This document shows, in pieces, positions 1 to 6,393 of a stretch of DNA of 8,906 nt (positions are counted from its first letter, which is position 1; each line of letters opens with the position of its first letter). This DNA comes from Desulfovibrionaceae bacterium (GTDB lineage: Bacteria; Desulfobacterota; Desulfovibrionia; Desulfovibrionales; Desulfovibrionaceae): NCBI GenBank assembly GCA_030539415.1, contig JAUNSE010000058.1:1-8906 (forward strand), given 5' to 3'. The position numbers were made by a program, and so were the translations under genes. The notes beneath the pieces are model-generated. The model ran no database searches, was not told the origin of the DNA, and saw only the letters and a list, made by a program, of their open reading frames with translations.

Positions 1-834
1 GAAGCCGTCCACCAGGACGGGCACGCCGGCAGCCGCGCCGCCGAGGACGATGCCGGCCATGGTGACAATCTCGAAGCCGCCGAGGCAGGCCAGGGCGCGC
101 ACCGGGTCCTGCGCGCCTTCCGGACCGGTCAGATTCCTGGCATTGACCAGCAGCGCCTTGCGCACGATATCCGCCTTGTGGGCCACGGTCTCGGGACTCA
201 CGCCCGTGCCCGGACCGGCGACGGCGCTGGCCGAAAGCGAGAGCAGATGGGCGTAGAGGGCCGTGGCCGAGGTGGTGTTGGCAATGCCCATCTCGCCTAT
301 GGCAAGGCAGCGGACACCTTCGTTCACGGCATCAAGGGCGAGCTGTATGCCGTTGCGCAGACCCTGGCAGCAGGTCTCGAGGCTCATGGCCGGACCGTGG
401 GCCATGTTGGCCGTGCCCGCGCCGAGGCGCCTGTTGATGACTTCCGGGCCGAAGGGCTCGCCGCAGCAGCCGGCGTCCACAATGACATGCTCCATTCCCG
501 AAGCGCTGGCCATGGCGTTGATGGCCGCGCCCCCGTGCAGGAAGTTTTCCACCATCTGCCTTGTCACTTCCTGCGGATAGCCGGAGACCTTCTCCTCGGC
601 CACGCCGTGATCGCCGGCGACCGTGAAGACTCTGGCCGGCGCCACCTCAAGCGGATGGCTCATGGCCGCGAGGCGGCAGGAGATTTCCTCAAGCCGTCCC
701 AGGCTGCCCTGAGGTTTGGTCTGGGAATCCACTCTGGCCCTGGCCGCGGCGAGGATGTCGTGGTCAAGGGGCTTGATGCTCGCTCCCGCGGGAAAAAGCT
801 GCCAGGGGTCGGAAAACTCTGTACTGATATTCAA
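1..834 (-). CDS. cobT: Nicotinate-nucleotide--dimethylbenzimidazole phosphoribosyltransferase, N-terminal 278 residues (partial)
   Basis: CobT transfers ribose phosphate from nicotinate mononucleotide to a lower-ligand base such as dimethylbenzimidazole, giving the alpha-ribazole phosphate used in cobalamin nucleotide-loop assembly in the cytoplasm. Translating the reverse complement gives an uninterrupted frame with family hallmarks: TKPQGSLGRLE at residues 39-49, GDHGV at 74-78, HGGAAIN at 100-106, GEMGIANT at 180-187 with the conserved acidic residue E181, and GPGTGV at 207-212. The family is about 350 residues long, so some 70 C-terminal residues, including the catalytic glutamate known in Salmonella CobT, lie beyond the left edge. 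There is no ATG at the N-terminus. I chose TTG at 834-832 because GGAG at 846-843 sits 8 nt upstream; GTG at 843-841 overlaps that ribosome binding site. It is the last visible gene of the hflK-hflC-mltB set, 68 bp after the transglycosylase. I saw no cobalamin riboswitch in that gap. Confidence 0.93.
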   Translation of the reverse strand, partial: MNISTEFSDPWQLFPAGASIKPLDHDILAAARARVDSQTKPQGSLGRLEEISCRLAAMSHPLEVAPARVFTVAGDHGVAEEKVSGYPQEVTRQMVENFLHGGAAINAMASASGMEHVIVDAGCCGEPFGPEVINRRLGAGTANMAHGPAMSLETCCQGLRNGIQLALDAVNEGVRCLAIGEMGIANTTSATALYAHLLSLSASAVAGPGTGVSPETVAHKADIVRKALLVNARNLTGPEGAQDPVRALACLGGFEIVTMAGIVLGGAAAGVPVLVDGF

Positions 835-858
835 AGTCTGCACTCCAGAAATGATGAA

Positions 859-881
859 CCGCCGCTCCCGGAGGACGGCGG
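859..881 (-). other. GC-rich hairpin in the mltB-cobT gap
   Basis: CCGCCG at 859-864 pairs with CGGCGG at 876-881, and an inner CTC/GAG step extends the stem past a two-base bulge. It ends 12 bp upstream of the cobT ribosome binding site. On the minus strand it is followed by TTCATCATTT, which is too broken to be a convincing U-tract. It could be a weak intra-operon terminator, an mRNA processing or stabilising stem, or a modulator of cobT translation; the sequence does not decide. Confidence 0.35.
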
Positions 882-902
882 GCTGTTTGTGTTGCGGGCC
901 TG

Positions 903-1946
903 TTATCTGCCTGCACCCTTTCGGGCGGGCTTGTGCGTCTGCTCCACCAGGTCGGCCAGGGCCAGTATGGTGTTGGCGTATCTGACCGACTTGTTGTAGC
1001 GCATCAGCACCCTGTGTCTGTCGCCTCTGGGGGAGGAGGCCTTCCAGCCGTGCTTGTGCAGATAATTGCTCAGGCTCATCACGGCATCATCGGCCGTGTA
1101 CAGGTCGATGACGCCGTCCCCGCTGCCGTCGACGCCGTAGGCGCCGATATTGCTCGGCATGAACTGGCAGAGGCCTATGGCTCCGTAGATGGAGCCGGGC
1201 AGCCGGTCCGCCGTGATGTTGTTGTCCAGCATGTAGCGCACCAGGGCCCGCGTTTCCCTGTAGGCCCAGTCAGCCCTTTTGGGCATGGTCCTGGCGAACC
1301 AGTCCTGATGCCGCTCATGGCCGGGCATCTTTCCAAGCCAGCCTTCGATGCTGGCCATGGTCGTGCTCTGCGACATGCTGGCCAGCGTGTGCAGGGCGTT
1401 TTCGGGCACGTCTCTCAGCACCCGCCCGAGCCGCGTTTCCACGAAGAGCAGGGACGCGGCCACCGAAGGCGGCACGCCGTACGCCCGCTCCGCTCTGGCA
1501 AAGGCCGCTTTGTGCCGGGCGATGTAGTCCAGGCACAGCTGCGCATTGGCCTTCGTGACCACATTCCTGTAGACGTCATCCTTTCCCGGTCTGGGGGGCT
1601 TCGGGGAGGGAATGAAGTTCTTCCTGTACAGCTCGACCATCTTGCGGCCCATGGGGTCGGGCGTGCGGGGCGCAAGCTGAGCCAGCAGCGCGTCGACCCG
1701 CGGACCAGACAGGCCGTCTTTCGCCAGAGCCGCGCGCAGGGGCTGCCATTCGGCGGCCACCACAGGGGCCTGCACCGCGCCCCGGGCCTGTGACGGCGCG
1801 GGCTCCGCGGGCGCGGCCTGCGTGGAAGGGCTCCTGTCCGCCGCCGCGCAGGACGGCAGGCACAGGACAAGGGCAAGCACCACAAGCAGCGCAAGGACGG
1901 CCCGCACTGGGCCATCCTTGCGCCGGTTCGTTTCAGACATCCGCAT
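903..1946 (-). CDS. mltB: MltB-type membrane-bound lytic murein transglycosylase (GH103), lipoprotein
   Basis: This enzyme cleaves the MurNAc-GlcNAc bond of peptidoglycan with formation of a 1,6-anhydro end, acting in the periplasm. The 347-residue product starts with basic residues, then a hydrophobic segment (about residues 15-30), then a lipobox LPSC with the lipidated cysteine at C33. Residue +2 is Ala, which in enterobacteria favours outer-membrane sorting. An Ala/Pro-rich linker (about 40-65) precedes the catalytic domain. LLFVETRLGR carries the presumed catalytic glutamate E170; GAIGLCQFMPSN (255-266), the DLYTADDAVMSLSNYL stretch and YNKSVRYANTIL complete the GH103/SLT_2 pattern. The start ATG lies 9 bp after the hflC stop, with GAG six bases upstream; ATG at 1940 is an alternative start. 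Family assignment is firm. Use of the E. coli name MltB is by similarity and not proof of orthology. Its close coupling to hflKC suggests co-expression for envelope maintenance, which is inference. Confidence 0.9.
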   Translation of the reverse strand: MRMSETNRRKDGPVRAVLALLVVLALVLCLPSCAAADRSPSTQAAPAEPAPSQARGAVQAPVVAAEWQPLRAALAKDGLSGPRVDALLAQLAPRTPDPMGRKMVELYRKNFIPSPKPPRPGKDDVYRNVVTKANAQLCLDYIARHKAAFARAERAYGVPPSVAASLLFVETRLGRVLRDVPENALHTLASMSQSTTMASIEGWLGKMPGHERHQDWFARTMPKRADWAYRETRALVRYMLDNNITADRLPGSIYGAIGLCQFMPSNIGAYGVDGSGDGVIDLYTADDAVMSLSNYLHKHGWKASSPRGDRHRVLMRYNKSVRYANTILALADLVEQTHKPARKGAGR

Positions 1947-1955
1947 GCGGGTCTC

Positions 1956-2804
1956 TTACTTCATGCGCTGCAGCAGGGACTCGGGGCTGGAGAGCACCAT
2001 CTTGCTGTTCTCCCCGAAGGAGAGACGCATGGCCTCAAGCCAGCGCTGGAACGCGTAGAAGTCCTTGTTCTTGTTGTAGGCTTCGGCGTAGATCTGGGCA
2101 GCGCGGGCATCCGCGTCACCGCGGATGATCTGGGCGTCCCTCGTGGCGTCGGCCAGAATGATGGCCTTCTGCCTGTCCGCGTCGGAGCGGATGCGCGTCG
2201 ACTCCTCCTCGCCCTCCGAGCGGTACTGCCTGGCCTGGCGTTCGCGCTCGGCGCGCATGCGGTCGAAGATGGCGCGCAGGTTCTCCTCGGGCAGGTCGGT
2301 GCGCTTGATGCGCACGTCAAGCACCTCGACGCCGAACTGCGTCATGATGTCCTTCACCTTCTGCGTGACCTCGGTCATGATGGCCGCGCGCTGGGTGGAG
2401 ACGACCTCCGACAGGGTGTAGGCGCCGACCATGGCGCGCAGCTGGGAGTAGACCACGTCGTCCAGGCGGGCCTGGGCGCCCACAAGAGAGCGCATGGTGC
2501 GGTAGAACTGCAGGGGGTCGGTGATGCGCCAGCGGGCGTAGTTGTCCAGCACGATGGCCTTCTTGTCCACCGTGAAGGCTTCGCGGGAGCTGGCCTCGTA
2601 GTCGAGCACGCGGGCGTCGAAGTAGACAACCTTCTGGATGAAGGGCAGCTTGAAGTGCAGGCCCGGCTTGTAGACCTCGTTGATGGGCTCGCCGAGCTGC
2701 AGGACGATGGCCGACTGCATCTGATTGACGGTGAAGACGGACTGCCACAGCAGCGCCGCGGCAATGAAGACGCAGACCACAAGGGTGGTAAGGCTCTTGC
2801 TCAC
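1956..2804 (-). CDS. hflC: HflC, SPFH/prohibitin-family subunit of the HflKC membrane complex
   Basis: HflC with HflK forms a large membrane assembly that surrounds the FtsH protease and modulates its degradation of membrane proteins. The 282-residue product has one N-terminal membrane segment (about 7-23), a band-7/SPFH domain (about 24-190; for example SAIVLQLGEP, YKPGLHFKLPF and DNYARWRITDP), the very typical RMRAERERQARQYRSEGEE charged helix (182-200), and a coiled-coil tail rich in Ala, Asp and Arg. The start is GTG at 2804-2802, directly after the hflK stop codon, with AAGGAGG at 2819-2813 and 8 nt spacing; the ribosome binding site lies inside the last hflK codons, so translation of the two subunits is probably coupled. 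The length is somewhat shorter than E. coli HflC (about 334 residues), consistent with a shorter tail. No anomalies are seen. Confidence 0.95.
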   Translation of the reverse strand: MSKSLTTLVVCVFIAAALLWQSVFTVNQMQSAIVLQLGEPINEVYKPGLHFKLPFIQKVVYFDARVLDYEASSREAFTVDKKAIVLDNYARWRITDPLQFYRTMRSLVGAQARLDDVVYSQLRAMVGAYTLSEVVSTQRAAIMTEVTQKVKDIMTQFGVEVLDVRIKRTDLPEENLRAIFDRMRAERERQARQYRSEGEEESTRIRSDADRQKAIILADATRDAQIIRGDADARAAQIYAEAYNKNKDFYAFQRWLEAMRLSFGENSKMVLSSPESLLQRMK

Positions 2805-4019
2805 TTATTTCGCCTCCTTGGCGGCCTGGGGCGCCTTGCCGGGAGCGGCCAGGGTGGGCAGCGGCAGATAGGGCAGAGCCCTCTCCGCGGCCTGGCCGTC
2901 CATGACCACCTTTTCCTGCGCCTTCTGCAGAATTTCTTCCATGGTCTCGTAGTAGAGACGCTGCTTCGTCACTTCGGGGGCCTTCTCGTACTCGACGCGC
3001 AGCGCGTTGAAGCGGTTGGCCGCGCCTTCGGCGTGCTGGACGCGGGTGGCGGAATAGGCCTCGGCCTCGTTGCGGATGGCGGACGCCTCGCCGCGCGCGC
3101 CGGGCAGCAGCGCGTTGCGGTAGGCTTCGGCCTCGTTGATGATGCGGCTCTTGTCCTCTCGGGCGCTGGCCACGTCCTTGAAGGCCTCGACGACTTCCTG
3201 CGGCGGATGCACGTCCTGCAGCTGCACGGCCAGCACCTGTATGCCGGCGCCGTAGCGGTCGAGGATGACCTGCAGCAGCTGTGTGGCGTCGTTCTGGATC
3301 TGCAGCTTGCCGTCGGTGATGGCGGCATCGATGAGATTATTGCCTATGACCTCGCGCATGGCCGCCTCGGCGGCGTTGTGCACCAGCGAGGTGGGATCGG
3401 CCACGTTGAAGAGGTACTGGACCGCATCCTTTATCCTGTACTGAACCGAGAACTGGACGTTGACCACGTTCTCGTCGCCCGTGAGCATGGAGGCTTCCTG
3501 GGGCATGGTCTTCACCCTGCCCTGCTGGAAGGTGGATGACTGCCCCACGTTGCGGTAGCCGATTTCGCTGCGGAGCACCTGGGTGACCTTGGGCTTGTAG
3601 ACGGTCTCCAGCGGAATGGGCAGCGCATAGTGCGGACCGGGCTCGGTGCTGCGGTTGTACTTGCCGAAGCGCAGGACCACGCCCTCCTCGTCGGGATTGA
3701 CGATATAGATGCCCGAAAGCAGCCAGACCGCCACGACAATGAGCAGCAGGATGACAATGCCGCGGGTGCCGCCGGCAGGCGAAGGCATCTTGAAGGAAGT
3801 CAGGCGGGGCCCGCGGCCGTCACTGCCGCCGCCGCTGCCGCCGGAATCGTTTCTGTCCTCGCCGCGCCCCCAGAGGCTGCGGCGGGGCTTTTCCTCGCCC
3901 TGCGGCTCGCTTCTTTCCTCTTCATCGCGGGGAGGCGGTGTATACCCCTGCTGCCTGGCCCGTTTCTCCTGCAGCTTGTCCCAGTCCCAGTTTTTCAAGA
4001 CTTCGGGCATTGAACTCAT
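2805..4019 (-). CDS. hflK: HflK, SPFH/prohibitin-family subunit of the HflKC membrane complex
   Basis: This is the partner of HflC in the FtsH-associated quality-control complex. The 404-residue product has a charged cytoplasmic N-terminus (WDWDKLQEKRARQQ at 11-24), a Gly/Ser/Asp-rich linker (about 58-70), one membrane segment (about 87-106), then the SPFH domain beginning IVNPDEEGVVLRFGKY. Other family marks are PGPHYALPIPLE (127-138), GDENVVNVQFSVQYRI (181-196), and a long helical region (about 270-345) rich in Ala, Glu and Arg. I chose ATG at 4019-4017 because GGAGGG at 4031-4026 lies 6 nt upstream; a GTG at 4040 would add seven residues but has no better ribosome binding site. It is the first gene of the visible minus-strand operon and diverges from the exonuclease gene. 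No clear sigma-70 promoter was found upstream. Confidence 0.95.
   Translation of the reverse strand: MSSMPEVLKNWDWDKLQEKRARQQGYTPPPRDEEERSEPQGEEKPRRSLWGRGEDRNDSGGSGGGSDGRGPRLTSFKMPSPAGGTRGIVILLLIVVAVWLLSGIYIVNPDEEGVVLRFGKYNRSTEPGPHYALPIPLETVYKPKVTQVLRSEIGYRNVGQSSTFQQGRVKTMPQEASMLTGDENVVNVQFSVQYRIKDAVQYLFNVADPTSLVHNAAEAAMREVIGNNLIDAAITDGKLQIQNDATQLLQVILDRYGAGIQVLAVQLQDVHPPQEVVEAFKDVASAREDKSRIINEAEAYRNALLPGARGEASAIRNEAEAYSATRVQHAEGAANRFNALRVEYEKAPEVTKQRLYYETMEEILQKAQEKVVMDGQAAERALPYLPLPTLAAPGKAPQAAKEAK
2813..2819 (-). promoter_or_regulatory. hflC ribosome binding site inside the hflK coding end
   Basis: AAGGAGG lies 8 nt before the GTG start of hflC and is itself translated as the Lys-Glu part of the HflK C-terminus. 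It decides the otherwise unusual GTG start, and it places the hflC initiation signal where ribosomes finishing hflK pass, the arrangement expected for equal production of complex partners. Confidence 0.8.
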
Positions 4020-4276
4020 TATCGGCCCTCCAGAAGGCACTGACGCGGTCTTTTCCGCACAAAGAAATATTGTCCTGGCGTTGTGAAATGTGTCTTGCAG
4101 GCGTGTTCGTCAAGACCAACAGGCAAAGCGCAAGGCTTTCTCTTGCCAAGTCTTTTGGAGTATGGCAGAGGACGGGGCAAAAAGCAAACCGGCGGCTCTC
4201 CGCCGCGCTTGCGCCGGAAGACGGGACGCTTCCGACGGCTTTCTACCTCGCGCCTCATTCGGAAAAAGGAGTCATC
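4020..4276. other. Divergent intergenic region between hflK and xth
   Basis: No gene is supported here. It must hold the 5' ends of both the hflK operon and the exonuclease gene, but I see no consensus promoter on either strand; the best minus-strand pair (TTGACG at 4113-4108, ATTTCA at 4089-4084, spacing 18) is weak. The exonuclease leader has three short inverted repeats: GGCAA/TTGCC (4122-4126 with 4143-4147), GGCGG-CTCT-CCGCC (4191-4204) and CGGAAG/CTTCCG (4215-4220 with 4229-4234). None is followed by a T-run. Ribosome binding sites are GGAGGG at 4031-4026 for hflK and AAGGAG at 4266-4271 for xth. Confidence 0.6.
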
Positions 4277-5083
4277 ATGCAGGTCAAACTTGTTTCGTGG
4301 AACGTCAACGGCCTGAGAGCCGTCACCGGCAAAAAGGACTGGGAATGGTTCAGCCCGGACACGGCCGACATCATTGGCCTGCAGGAAACCAAGGCCAGTC
4401 CCGAACAGCTCGACGCATCGGTGGCCTCGCCCGAGGGCTGGCACAGCTTCTTCGCCTCGAGCACGGTGAAGAAGGGCTATTCCGGCGTGGCCGTGTTCAG
4501 CCGCCCCGAACCGCTGAAGGTTCAGGTGGAGATGCCCTTCGCCGAATGGCAGGGAGAGGGCCGCATCCTGCATCTGGAATACGAGCGCTTTCACTTCATC
4601 AACGGCTATTTTCCCAATGGCGGCGCCGAAATACTGGACGAAAACGGGAAGCACAAGGGGCTTTTCAAGCGCCTGGACTACAAGATGGGCTTCTTCGACG
4701 CCTTTTACGGCTACGCTCAGGAGCTCAGGCGGACCAAGCCGGTGGTCGTCTGCGGCGACTTCAACATCGCCCATCAGCCCATCGACCTCGCCCGCCCGAA
4801 GCAGAACGTGCTCAACACCGGCTTTCTGGCCGAGGAGAGGGCCTTCCTGGACAGGTTCACGGCTGCCGGCTGGATAGACACCTTCCGCCACGTGCACGGC
4901 CAGGAGGAGGGCGCCTACTCGTGGTGGTCCTACAAGACCAGGGGCAGGGAGAAGAACGTGGGCTGGCGCATCGACTATTTCTTTGTCTCCGAGGAGCTCA
5001 GGGAGAACATCGCCGATGCCTGGATAGAGAAGGGGCAGTTCGGATCGGACCACTGCCCGGTGGGCCTGCTGCTGAAATTCTAG
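4277..5083 (+). CDS. xth: Exodeoxyribonuclease III / AP endonuclease (Xth family)
   Basis: The enzyme cuts DNA at abasic sites and trims 3' ends during base-excision repair. The 268-residue product matches the exonuclease-endonuclease-phosphatase fold of the Xth family and equals the length of E. coli exonuclease III. Visible motifs: SWNVNGLRA (7-15, metal-site Asn), IGLQETK (33-39, metal-binding E37), NGYFPNG (109-115, with the active-site Tyr), CGDFNIAHQPIDL (159-171, catalytic D161 and N163), GWRIDYFFVS (229-238), and FGSDHCPV (255-262, Asp-His pair). All catalytic residues appear intact. The ATG at 4277 is supported by AAGGAG at 4266-4271 with 5 nt spacing; the frame is open further upstream but that part shows no family similarity. 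It is the only plus-strand gene, transcribed alone, and ends about 40 bp before a large hairpin shared with the convergent TPR gene. Confidence 0.95.
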   Translation: MQVKLVSWNVNGLRAVTGKKDWEWFSPDTADIIGLQETKASPEQLDASVASPEGWHSFFASSTVKKGYSGVAVFSRPEPLKVQVEMPFAEWQGEGRILHLEYERFHFINGYFPNGGAEILDENGKHKGLFKRLDYKMGFFDAFYGYAQELRRTKPVVVCGDFNIAHQPIDLARPKQNVLNTGFLAEERAFLDRFTAAGWIDTFRHVHGQEEGAYSWWSYKTRGREKNVGWRIDYFFVSEELRENIADAWIEKGQFGSDHCPVGLLLKF

Positions 5084-5116
5084 GCGCCCTGGCCGTCCGA
5101 ACGCCAGGTCAGAGGG

Positions 5117-5159
5117 AAGAAAAAAGGCTCCGGGGATGCGCTGACGCACCCGGAGCCTT
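5117..5159 (-). terminator. Strong intrinsic terminator closing the ferredoxin-TPR cluster
   Basis: An 11-bp perfect stem (5124-5134 with 5149-5159, core GGCTCCGGG/CCCGGAGCC) is topped by a further TGCG/CGCA helix with a CTGA loop (5137-5148). On the minus strand the stem runs into TTTTTTCTT, a classic intrinsic terminator 38 bp after the TPR stop. On the plus strand the stem is followed only by TTC, so it would end exonuclease transcripts less efficiently or act through structure alone. Confidence 0.88.
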
Positions 5160-5197
5160 CATGACAGCGGCGGCTGTCGGAATATGGCGCGGACCGG

Positions 5198-5833
5198 CTA
5201 GGCCCTGGACTTCTTTTCGGCCAGAGCCTGCTTGAAGCCCTCGGCCACCTCGTAGCCGAGTTTCTCGGCCTTGAGCATGGCCTCCTCGGCCTCGGCAATC
5301 AGATTCTGCTCGTAGAGGGCGAGAGCCAGGTTCTGCCAGGCGGGCGCGAAATTGGGCTCGTCCTTCAGAAGCTTGCGGCAGTGCTCCTCGCTCTGGGCGT
5401 ACTGGCCCTTCATGAACAGGGCAATGACTTCCTCGTTGCGGGCCTGCACGAACTTGGGATCCCACTTGAGCGCCTTTTCGAGGTGCTTCAGGGCCTTGTC
5501 GGGCTCGCGGCGCTGCAGATGCACGAAGGCGATGTTGCTTTCGGCAACGGCGAACTTGGGGCGGCAGTTGGCGGCATCGGTGTTGTAGTTCAGGCAGCCG
5601 TCCAGGTCGCCGCGCTGCAGGCAGATGCCGCCCAGCTGCACCATGGCCTCGGCCATGTGCGGGGACTCGCGCAGGGCGTCGCGGAAGGCGCTTTCGGCGC
5701 CCATGAAGTCGCGCTTGCTGAGCAGGGCGAGGCCCAGGTTGTAGTGATGGGCCGCGCACTGGCCGTCGGAGCTGGCGATGGCTTCCTGCAGGTCGCGGAT
5801 GTATTCGTCGATGTTGTCGTACTGGGCTTTCAT
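5198..5833 (-). CDS. Tetratricopeptide-repeat protein with five tandem TPRs
   Basis: TPR proteins are helical scaffolds for protein-protein contacts; the partner cannot be read from sequence. After a 26-residue N-terminal cap, five repeats fit an exact 34-residue register: 27-60, 61-94, 95-128, 129-162 and 163-196. Each has the expected small and aromatic residues (for example HHYNLGLALLSKRDF, AWQNLALALYEQNL) and a Pro near the repeat end in the first four. A short Lys-rich tail follows. There is no signal peptide or membrane segment, so it is likely cytoplasmic. I chose ATG at 5833-5831 (211 residues) with GGAG 9 nt upstream; a TTG at 5848 overlaps that site. It is the last gene of the ferredoxin-led minus-strand cluster, 83 bp after the 143-residue gene and just before the strong terminator. 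Five cysteines (residues 26, 71, 80, 90, 152) are scattered without a metal motif. Confidence 0.88.
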   Translation of the reverse strand: MKAQYDNIDEYIRDLQEAIASSDGQCAAHHYNLGLALLSKRDFMGAESAFRDALRESPHMAEAMVQLGGICLQRGDLDGCLNYNTDAANCRPKFAVAESNIAFVHLQRREPDKALKHLEKALKWDPKFVQARNEEVIALFMKGQYAQSEEHCRKLLKDEPNFAPAWQNLALALYEQNLIAEAEEAMLKAEKLGYEVAEGFKQALAEKKSRA

Positions 5834-5889
5834 CGGATCTCTCTCCAAGTGGGGGGAAAATTTGCTGGACGTCGCGGCTTTGCATCCGG

Positions 5890-5906
5890 CCGGAACCGCT
5901 TTCCGG
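5890..5906 (-). repeat. Inverted repeat in the gap before the TPR gene
   Basis: CCGGAA (5890-5895) and TTCCGG (5901-5906) form a perfect 6-bp stem with a 5-nt loop between the 143-residue gene and the TPR gene. No T-run follows on the minus strand, so it is not an intrinsic terminator; an mRNA stability or processing stem is possible. Confidence 0.5.
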
Positions 5907-5916
5907 ACGGCGCAGC

Positions 5917-6348
5917 CTATTTCTGCTGCATGGGCTCGATGCCGTGCGGCCTGATATGGCCCTCGCGCCGCAGCAGATCGTAATACCAGAGACAGAATTC
6001 AAAGGTGCCGCGCATGGTCTCGTCGTTGTTCACGATGCCCAGAGCCGCCTGCAGGGCGCCGCGGGCGTATTCGTTGCTGTAGCTCTCCCCTTTGGCCGCC
6101 ATCTGCAGGAATTCGCGCACCAGCTGCTGCGTCGTGCGCTTGGTCCTGTCCTGGCGTATGTCCAGGGGATCGTTCGGCTTGGCGAAAGGATCCCAGTTCT
6201 CGTAGCCGAGCTTGTCAACGAATTTCTTCTGGCGGGGCTTCAGGCGCTCGTACATCTCCCGCTTGCTGGCCTCCTGGGCTTCGTTCAGCTCCTGAGGCGT
6301 TCCGTCGCGGTACATGCTGGCGTGAATTTCGGCAAGAAAGCTTGGCAT
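5917..6348 (-). CDS. Conserved-looking hypothetical protein, 143 aa, family not recognised
   Basis: I do not recognise this protein. It is soluble, with no signal peptide or membrane segment. The N-terminal third (residues 1-45) is charged and probably helical (LNEAQEASKREMYERLKPRQKK falls here). The centre has an aromatic/Pro-rich stretch, GYENWDPFAKPNDPLDIR (48-65), followed by RTKRTTQQLVREFLQ (68-82). A C-terminal helical part ends in an aromatic patch, FEFCLWYYDLL (116-126). The single cysteine (C119) gives no metal-binding motif. That it is a real gene is supported by an ATG with GAGAGG 6 nt upstream, a protein-like composition, and its same-strand position between the YkgJ-like gene (45 bp upstream) and the TPR gene (83 bp downstream). 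Its role is probably tied to those neighbours, but no function can be assigned. Confidence 0.82.
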   Translation of the reverse strand: MPSFLAEIHASMYRDGTPQELNEAQEASKREMYERLKPRQKKFVDKLGYENWDPFAKPNDPLDIRQDRTKRTTQQLVREFLQMAAKGESYSNEYARGALQAALGIVNNDETMRGTFEFCLWYYDLLRREGHIRPHGIEPMQQK

Positions 6349-6370
6349 GGCGAACCTCTCTCAAGTCTCG

Positions 6371-6391
6371 GCGCCGGGGGATGCCCCGCGC
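6371..6391 (-). repeat. GC-rich hairpin between the YkgJ-like and 143-aa genes
   Basis: The 21 bases fold as an 8-bp GC stem (GCGCGGGG in minus orientation, loop CATC) with one bulged G. It lies directly after the YkgJ-like stop codon and 12 bases upstream of the GAGAGG ribosome binding site. No T-run follows, so it looks like an intercistronic stem and not a terminator. Confidence 0.5.
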
Positions 6392-6393
6392 GT

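Noticed and set aside
844..902. Cobalamin riboswitch ahead of cobT
   Set aside because: The gap is far too short and holds only one simple hairpin, with no B12-box-like sequence.
178..999. Long plus-strand open frame of 273 codons
   Set aside because: It is antisense to cobT and the end of mltB, which both show clear family motifs. GC-rich coding DNA commonly leaves an open antisense frame; the translation has low-complexity Gly/Arg/His character.
933..1793. Plus-strand open frame of 286 codons
   Set aside because: It mirrors the lytic transglycosylase gene and shows no recognisable domain or ribosome binding site.
2655..3539. Plus-strand open frame of 294 codons
   Set aside because: It is antisense to hflK and hflC, both certain genes; its repetitive Leu/Gly/Val/His composition is typical of a shadow frame.
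4084..4113. Promoter TTGACG-18-ATTTCA for hflK
   Set aside because: The -10 match is poor and the spacing is long; too weak to call.
3938..4276. Upstream extension of the exonuclease frame to 381 codons
   Set aside because: The extra N-terminal part has no similarity to the family and overlaps hflK; the ATG at 4277 has a good ribosome binding site and gives the standard length.
4019..5149. Minus-strand open frame of 376 codons
   Set aside because: It is a shadow of the exonuclease III gene, whose catalytic motifs are all intact on the plus strand.
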